Source: Helianthus annuus
Lineage: Eukaryota; Streptophyta; Magnoliopsida; Asterales; Asteraceae
DNA: 64,000 nucleotides
Assembly: GCF_002127325.2 (NCBI RefSeq)
Contig: NC_035436.2
Location: forward strand, 106,353,591-106,417,590
Direction of reading: 5' to 3'
Positions 56,721 through 64,000 of the stretch are shown piece by piece; within the stretch, counting starts at the first letter, position 1; each line of letters begins with the position of its first letter. A model generated the notes under the pieces. It searched no databases and was not told the DNA's origin. It saw nothing but the letters and a program-made list of their open reading frames with translations. The position numbers were made by a program, and so were the translations under genes.

Positions 56721-59700
56721 ATGGATATAAGAATTAAGCTGTTACTTGTGCTAGTATTATTCATACATGTATTGCTTGCATCTGGTCAGAATCAAGATAG
56801 TAAGTTCTTTATTTCATCGATCGTATCACATATGTTTCAAGAATGTTTCGGGTTTTAGTTTCATCATGGGTTAACTGAGTTTTATTGCTTTCATTCTATT
56901 TTAGTAGTTTAACAAAGTTTAGAACACCAACTATGCTTTTACAATGCTTTCTTTTATAAAGTATTTTCTTAATCATCAAATTATTACTCTTTTAGGTAAG
57001 TCTAATTTAAAATGTATCTTCTATAAATCAAATATTATTATTCCTAATATCCTAATGTTTCTTATATGAACCTCTCCAAAGCCACTTAACAAGTCCAATT
57101 CAAAATGAATATGAGGACAACCGTTTTGCTCAAGTTTAACGTTGACTGAATAAGTCAGCAAATTGCCACTTCATCTACTCTTTTGAAGAAGAATTGTTGT
57201 CTTAGAATGCCGTTCTCTTTTTCTTGAAGTTAAAATTTGAAATAAGATTGTTTTTTCAGGACAATAAAGATTTATTAAGTTTATTTAGTATTGTTTACAT
57301 AAACTGATGAGTTATTCTCATTGTTAAAATGTTTGGGGCCAAATATTTATTTCCTTGGGATCAAGTGAATATAGAATAACTTTCCCATTCTTTTTGTGAG
57401 AACATTCTTGTTTTACTAGCTGAAGATTTATCCAGATATAGAAAATAACTCTATTATGCAGTTGTATATCTACAAGCTCTTATGGATAATTTGAAGAATA
57501 CACCACCTAGTTGGGTCGGGTCTGATCCATGTGAGGACAAATGGGATGGAATTACCTGCACTGATTCACGTGTCACATCGATGTGAGCTTTCTCACATAT
57601 ATTGATGACCATCCAACTTTGTTGATTTATAATATATACGCCGTAATCCCTTCCATTTCAGCACTTTAGCAAGCATCAATTTAAGTGGTGAGATTTCTGG
57701 AGACATTGGACAATTATCTGAATTGCAAATGCTGTATGTCTCCTACCTAAACTATTCTTGTTTTAATCTCCTTGCAATAGAATTTCAAATTTTATGAATT
57801 AATGTGACTGACATGTAGGGATCTGTCTTACAATAAGGGTCTGACAGGATCTCTTACTTCAGACATTGGTAATTTAAACAAGTTATCAAGTTTGTAAGGA
57901 CTTTTCTTTAAGTTCACGAATTACCACTTTACAGTTTATGCTTCGTGGATGACATACGCAGCTTTGTTTTTAAATTCTGTTCAGAATTCTGGTTGGTTGT
58001 GGTTTCAACGGTCCACTTCCAGACTCACTAGGATCTCTGCCCCAACTGAGCTACTTGTAAGTAATTTGAAAAGGGTATTTAGGTCATATGATATTAGAAA
58101 GATGAGAAGGCTCCCCTTATTTTTTTGTTCTGTAATTATTTGCAGGGCCTTGAATTCTAATGGCTTCACAGGACGAATTCCACCATCAATCGGGAAGCTT
58201 ACTAAACTTTATTGGTTGGATATAGCTGATAACAAACTTAGTGGATCTATACCCGTTTCTGATGGACCCACCCCGGGCCTTGATTTGTTGGTCAATGCAA
58301 AGCACTTGTACGGTAGTTTCGGTATTTTCATTCAATTATCCTTATAGCAATTAAAGAATCTCAAATTATGGTTTTCTTTTGCATTTAATCGCAGTCACTT
58401 TGGAAAGAATCAACTCTCAGGTGAAATACCACCTCAGCTCTTTAGTTCAAAAATGACACTTAAACATGTGTATGTTATCGTAAACCTTGTTTGATTACCG
58501 ATTTGAGATGTGATTGTTATCTTGGGTTGATTTAAAGTTAATTGAGCAGGCTATTTGAAGATAATCAGTTAACAGGCACCATTCCTTCGACATTAGGATT
58601 GGTTCAGACTCTCGAGGTCTTGTGAGTATCTTTCTTTGGCTATTTCATGCTGAAAACTACAAACATTTGTAGAGGTGGTAAATTTACCTCTAGTAGTTTA
58701 TATTAATTAATAACTTAAACTTTGCATATGTAAAACAGGCGATTAGACAGAAATCAGTTAAGTGGAGATGTCCCGTCAAATATCAACAATCTCACGTTGA
58801 TCAACCAGTTGTAAGTTGGCCAACATAGATCTTCAAACAAAAAAAAAGTAATCATATTTATCCTGGTATTTGCATATTCTTAACTCACCAAGAAAACGTT
58901 TTACTTATTTTTTGTAGGTTTCTATCCAACAACAAATTGGATGGCCCGTTGCCCAATCTAACTGGCATGGCAGTCTTAAACTATTTGTAAGCGCCCAATG
59001 TTGTTTGGTTTTAATAATTTTACCATAAACTTATCAAGCAAATAATTGTTCTGCAAAACTTCATTGCAGGGACATGAGCAATAATTCTTTTATAGCTTCA
59101 AAAATTCCTCCATGGTTTTCATCCTTGCAGTCTCTAACAACATTGTACATTTCTCTTCCTCTTACATGATCAATCGTTCTACATTTCGTTTCATGATAAA
59201 TATGGTACTTCTTCTGATATGAACCGGACATATTTTTTGTTGTATTAAAAGGATAATAATCTTAGAAATTGGACAAAGCTCCTTCGAAAGTTGACAAGCA
59301 CACACACCCGATACTACAATATTTAACAAACTTACTAATGGTCTGCTTTTGAGATAGACTAACTCTTCCGCATGTAGAACGTTGTACATTGCTTTGAATT
59401 GTAAAATCATATCTTGGAAATTTTCTGCAGCACCTCAATTTACTTGTTGTTTGTTAATTTGAAATATCAGGATGATGCAAGAAATAGGGCTTCAAGGAGA
59501 AGTACCCGTTGAGTTTTTTAGCATTCCACAGCTCGACACTGTGTGAGTGGCATCGTTATTTATTTCATCGCATCATGTCACAGTTTCATTTTCTAAACTA
59601 AAAAATTTCCCATTTTTTACAGGGTACTAAGAGACAACAAGCTTAATGGCACCCTGGATTTTGGAGCTTCCTATAGCAACCATCTTCGGCTCATTGATAT

Positions 59701-62007
59701 GAGCAATAATAACATTTTAGGCTTCACACAAAGAAGCGGATACCCTAAAAATCTCATGTATGCTTTATATGAATGACTACTTCTTTGCCCAAAAACATTT
59801 ATGTATCACACAAAGAAGCGGATACCCTACAACTACTAATGCATTTGCGTTCTTTTTCAGACTGACCGGCAATCCAATTTGTACGGAAAATGCAAGAGAA
59901 TCATTTTGTGAGCATTCCACAGAATCCAACTCCACATATTCAACACCACCCAACAATTGTATTCCTGCAACCTGTGGTTTGTATCAAGTTTCAAGCCCAA
60001 ATTGTAAATGTTCATATCCATATACTGGAACCTTAGTTTTCCGCGCTCCTTCCATTTCTGATCTGGGCAATTCAACTATCTTTACATCCCTTCAGAGTTC
60101 CATGATGACTTCTTTTGAAATGCATAAGCTCCCAGTGGACTCGGTTTCACTGGGTAACCCCACCAAGAATGCAGATGACTACCTCGATTTAACCCTCAAT
60201 ATTTTTCCATCTGGTGATGAACGTTTCAATAGGACGGGAATTACGCGGATAGCATTTATGCTTAGCAACCAAACTTATAAACCTCCACACGCTTTTGGAC
60301 CCTACTTTTTTATTGCCGACAACTATGATTCCTTTTCAGGTACATCTAAATTGTTTCCTCCCAACGAGTGTCTAATCTATGTTTCGAGTAACCACGAATC
60401 ACTTGCTACTGCTTACAGGCGGACCCAAAAGAAGACATAAATCAATGAGCATTGGAGCTATTATTGGAGTATCAGTTGGTGGTTGTGTTCTAGTGTTGTT
60501 TGTTGTCATCGCTGGAATTTATGCTTACCATCAGAAAGGAAGAGCTGAGAGAGCTATCATCAAGAACAGTCCTTTTGGTATGTGCGCAAAAAAAAAAAAA
60601 AAAAAAAGGCACTATCAGAAGACGGCTAACAATTAGATATACTCTTGCAGCTTCTTGGGATCCTGATAAAGGGAGTGGCGGCCGTCCTCAACTAAAAGGG
60701 GCAAGATCTTTCACATTTGAAGAGCTTAAGGCATGCACAAACAATTTTAGCGCAGCAGCCAACGTGGGTTCTGGCGGTTACGGGATGGTTAGTTATATAA
60801 ATATGGAAACTGACTTTTTTTTTTGTCACTTGATGGACCAAAGTTGGTAAATATTTTTGCTTATTATAATGTGCAGGTCTACAGAGGGAGTCTTCCAAAT
60901 GGGCAATTGGTTGCTATTAAAAGAGCTCAGCATGGATCCACTCAGGGAGGACTTGAGTTTAAAACAGAGATTGAGCTTCTTTCAAGGGTTCATCACAAGA
61001 ATCTTGTTAGTCTAGTCGGTTTCTGTTTCGATGCAGGCGAACAGATGCTGGTTTATGAGTTTATCGTTAACGGTACCCTCAAGGATAGCCTTTCAGGTAT
61101 TATTTCTTTATTTCGTAAAATATTATATATAATATGAAAAAACTACATTAATCTATTTGAACAGGGAGGACTGGGATAAGGTTGGATTGGATGAGAAGAC
61201 TTAAAATAACACTTGGAGCTGCAAGAGGTTTGCAGTATCTGCATGAACTTGCCGATCCGCCCATAATACATAGAGATGTTAAGTCAACTAATATTTTACT
61301 TGATGAACGCTTAAACGCCAAAGTTTCTGATTTCGGTCTTTCCAAACCGCTTGGTGAGGGTGACCAGACACATGTCACGACTCAGGTTAAAGGGACCATG
61401 GTTAGTCAAGTTTCTTTCTATTATCAGGGAGTGTTTGGATATGGAACTAGGAGGAATCAAATATAATCTGATTATTTGGATCTGACTTTATTGATTGATT
61501 AGTTTTAAATTTAACAAACGGGTCAAACTGTTGCAGGGCTACATGGATCCTGAATACTACATGACTCAACAATTGACCGAAAAGAGTGATGTTTATAGCT
61601 TTGGAATAGTAATGCTGGAGTTAATAACCGCAAGAAACCCGATTGAGAAAGGCAAGTACATTGTGAGGCAGGTGAAGGAAGCAATGGACACCGAAAAAGA
61701 CTTACATAACCTCCGCGAGGTTCTCGATCCGATCCTCAGTTTGAGCACTGAGCAACTGCAGGGTTTGGAGAGATTTGTGGATGTTGCATTGAGATGTGTG
61801 CAAGAAACCGGAAACCGACGACCTAAAATGAGTGACGTTGTGAAAGAGATCGAAAATATAATGGAAATGGCGGGAATTAATCCAGATGCTGAGTCCACAT
61901 CCACATCAGAAAGTTATGAAGGGAAAAGCAAGGGAAACAATCATCCTTATTTGAATGACTTTTCCTATAGTGGAGGCCTTCTACCTGCAGATTTAGAGGC
62001 CAAATAA
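56721..62007 (+). CDS. Leucine-rich-repeat receptor kinase, LRR-VIII-1 / HPCA1-like
   Basis: Nineteen exons with GT-AG borders join to 2,853 nt (950 residues) without a break: 56721-56799, 57462-57582, 57662-57733, 57819-57893, 57985-58056, 58146-58307, 58395-58469, 58550-58621, 58739-58810, 58918-58986, 59070-59144, 59471-59542, 59623-59757, 59861-60339, 60419-60577, 60651-60787, 60877-61096, 61165-61400, 61537-62007. It has a signal peptide (1-22), about 11 LRRs mostly one per 72-75-nt exon, and a Cys-rich ectodomain (Cys 391, 400, 417, 422, 432, 434). A TM helix follows (about 555-580), then the kinase with glycine loop GSGGYG (636-641), Lys657, HRD Asp753 and DFG Asp771. Length and layout match Arabidopsis HPCA1 (At5g49760), the plasma-membrane H2O2 sensor. 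The exact orthologue within the family is uncertain. The usual glycine-loop Lys is Met642. Confidence 0.95.
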
Positions 62008-62871
62008 TTAATAGAAGGTGGCAATTTTAACCCCTTCGTAAATGGATTGTTTTGGGCTATGCTTTTATTCCTAAATGTGTCAACCGGGTGAGTTGAAAAG
62101 TTAGCTAAAAGAGACCTGGGTCGAAAATCGTGTGTACGTGTTTTTAATGCGTGGAATTCCAAAATCGTTTACTCCAGATATATGGTTTATAGTTATTGTA
62201 TTCACCGGTAACAAAATGAACGATGTGATTTTAATGATGACGACAAGTGTTTGCAAACATGAATTGTATATGCATGTATGATTCGTGATATTCAGGTGTA
62301 TTGGAAAGAAGTATTTTAAAAAGTAAATTGCAATTTGCGTCCCTGTGGTTGTCTGGAAGTCACAGGACCTTGGAGTCTTGGTGCAGGTTTAATTTAACTA
62401 GTATTGGCTCGTAATTTAGTTTGGTGTCTTTCTTCTTCTATAAAGTTGTAGCCTCAGGTAGCTTCGTGTGTTTGTTTTGGTGTATGTTAGGTTTGGGTTA
62501 TTTGTGTGCTACCCCTCGCTTTGGTTGTGTTCCCGAGTTTAATAAAAGTAAGAAAAGAAAAGTAGAGTTTAGTAGAGAAAAGAAAAGAAAAGAAAGGAAC
62601 AAATAAAAATTATTGTGTGTTTCAGAGTTTCAAGTAAAGGAAAGGAAAGAAAGCAAAATAAACATTTTTTTTTTTGCATTCCCGAGTGGAGAGGAAAAGA
62701 AAGGAAAGTGACAATTTTACTATTATACCCTTTTAAGTAATACTGAAATAAAAATAACCCACACATTCTCGTGTTCTTTAAAGCATTTTTTTATCTTCAA
62801 TAACAAATTAAACTCCATTACAACCAACCTAAACTTGTGTCCCATCATGCAGGAAAAGTGCTAGGGGTGCA
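62008..62871. other. 3' flank of the receptor kinase and purine-rich intergenic DNA
   Basis: This holds the 3' UTR and then purine-rich sequence (62540-62710). The words GTTCCCGAGTTTAA and AAGAAAAGAAA resemble 54018-54070, so both may be copies of one low-copy repeat. No gene. Confidence 0.5.
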
Positions 62872-63010
62872 AACGATCCGAGCCCAAGCTTAACCAAGCT
62901 TGAGCTCGTTTAACATATGAAAGCTCGAGCTCAGCTCGATTCAAGCTATGACTTTAAAACCTCGAGCTCGGCTCATAAGTAATTTTTCAAGCTCGCCGTC
63001 GGCTCGAGCT
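62872..63010. repeat. AGCTCG-rich repeat, hAT-like non-autonomous element fragment
   Basis: It begins TAGGGGTGCAAACGATCCGA, a typical end of plant hAT MITEs, and continues with repeated GAGCTCG/CTCGAGCTC words. I do not find a matching right end or target duplication. Confidence 0.5.
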
Positions 63011-63824
63011 CGACTCGTTTAGTATTTTGTTAATTAATTTTATATTAATTATAATTATTTAATTTTGACTTCAAGTTAATTCAGATTTATTGTACTCAAA
63101 GATATTAGTTTTAGTAGCAGATCTTGCTACTTTTCTTTGCAAAACTTTACTGTCATTTTATGCACGGTCCAATCTAATCTGAACCTAAAGTAATCTAAAG
63201 ATAGGATATTGAAACTATGAAAATGAATTTGTATTTCTATTAATGCTACAATATGAGATTCACTTTGGTATCTTGTAGTATAAAGTAAATAAAATCAGGT
63301 TAAACTTTCTTGATTCAAAATTCAACCACATGTTCAATAGGAGTATACCGTCTGTTAATGCCATTAATGGCATGATCATGATAACAAAGGAACCTGAATG
63401 ATTTAACTCTTGATGATCTCCTCAACTACAGATGGAAGAATATAAATATTACACAAAGATACAACTAACAAACTGTTATCTAATAGAACCCAACCCATTA
63501 CATGCTACAAATAATTCAAAACCATGTAACTAAGCACGGTAAGTCCTTGTTCGACCCTGTACCCACGAAACCTTACAATCGAGGATCATAGGGTTTGAGT
63601 TTGAAAAATCATTTAAGAATCAATGTTCGATCCTTCTTACAAGGGTTCTATGCACCAGTTCAGCTGGTTAGAGTCCAGATCCATCGGTGATATCCGCAAG
63701 GCCTTTTTATGGAATTTACGAAGGCTTGTTCGGTGCCCAATACTTATATACGAGTGCAATATACGAGTTTTTATAAAAGATACATCTTTTTTATTATTTA
63801 TCATATAAAATTAAATTTACGCAA
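63011..63824. other. Intergenic sequence
   Basis: AT-rich, no gene. Around 63655-63680 a TTCAGCTGGTTAGAG word resembles a tRNA box A, without a box B. Confidence 0.45.
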
Positions 63825-63848
63825 CCCGTGTAATACACGGGATTCTAA
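63825..63848 (+). mobile_element. Possible Helitron 3' terminus
   Basis: A perfect hairpin CCCGTGT-AAT-ACACGGG is followed five bases later by CTAA, as at Helitron 3' ends. The next base is G where the expected host base is T, and no 5' TC end is located. Confidence 0.35.
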
Positions 63849-64000
63849 GTTAGTTCATTAAGAATTCAAAATCCAATTCCTTTACCACTCAAACACATCA
63901 AGAATAGAATTGGGATTTGAATTCCAATAAATTCTGAGAAGCAAACACTTTAAGAGTTGCAATTAAGATTCTAGTTCCATTGAATTATATCGAACCAAAC

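Noticed and set aside
60500..60850. 116-codon frame running through the receptor kinase's poly-A intron
   Set aside because: It reads across clear GT-AG intron borders. The spliced model gives an unbroken 950-residue kinase.
63655..63700. tRNA-like box A word (TTCAGCTGGTTAGAG)
   Set aside because: No box B, no cloverleaf and no acceptor stem found. I saw no tRNA, rRNA or CRISPR array anywhere in the window.

Overview
The window is nuclear DNA from a flowering plant, most likely a eudicot of the daisy family (Asteraceae). The plant call rests on what is visible: a leucine-rich-repeat receptor kinase gene with 19 exons and GT-AG introns, a broken zeta-class glutathione S-transferase gene, and LTR retrotransposons primed by initiator-Met tRNA. 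The Asteraceae call is weaker. It rests on my recollection that long LTRs beginning TGTCACACC and copia elements with this kind of third reading frame are common in that family.

Layout. Bases 1-978 are a decayed Ty3/gypsy pol fragment (+), joined inside an exon to the 3' two thirds of a GSTZ gene (979-2776). Bases 2952-33472 are a nested stack of minus-strand gypsy elements. The outer element has about 4.1-kb LTRs at 2952-7018 and 25930-33472, a TSD of catat, and a badly decayed interior. Into its interior went a full-length Tekay/Del-like chromovirus (10144-22541, about 3.5-kb LTRs, TSD ctcga) whose single gag-pol frame carries two premature stops. Into its right LTR went a solo LTR of a related family (28564-31999, TSD atgat). 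A 12.9-kb Ty1/copia element of Sirevirus shape follows (33804-46683, TSD aattc). Its two 401-bp LTRs look identical, and it keeps open gag (1178 codons), pol (about 1118 codons) and a third long sense-strand frame (878 codons) between pol and the 3' LTR.

Bases 46.7-55.3 kb hold small elements: a gypsy LTR tip, a minus-strand tRNA-derived SINE with TSD, a 2.1-kb terminal-inverted-repeat element containing a 295-bp MITE, a Mutator-like element with a 10-bp TSD and a 20-bp minisatellite, another MITE, and an orphan first-exon-like sequence.

The one intact cellular gene is at 56721-62007 (+). Its 19 exons join in frame into a 950-residue LRR receptor kinase of the LRR-VIII-1/HPCA1 type, with signal peptide, LRRs, a Cys-rich juxtamembrane ectodomain, a TM helix and a kinase domain with all catalytic residues. 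Downstream sequence (62.0-64.0 kb) is intergenic with a hAT-like AGCTCG-rich repeat and a possible Helitron 3' end.

The most unusual material is in the copia element. It has the third frame of unknown function, and two separate arrays of a near-perfect palindrome (TTGCGA-C-TCGCAA and variants), one in front of gag and one in front of the third frame. A second polypurine tract right after pol suggests that the third-frame module was added between pol and the LTR.
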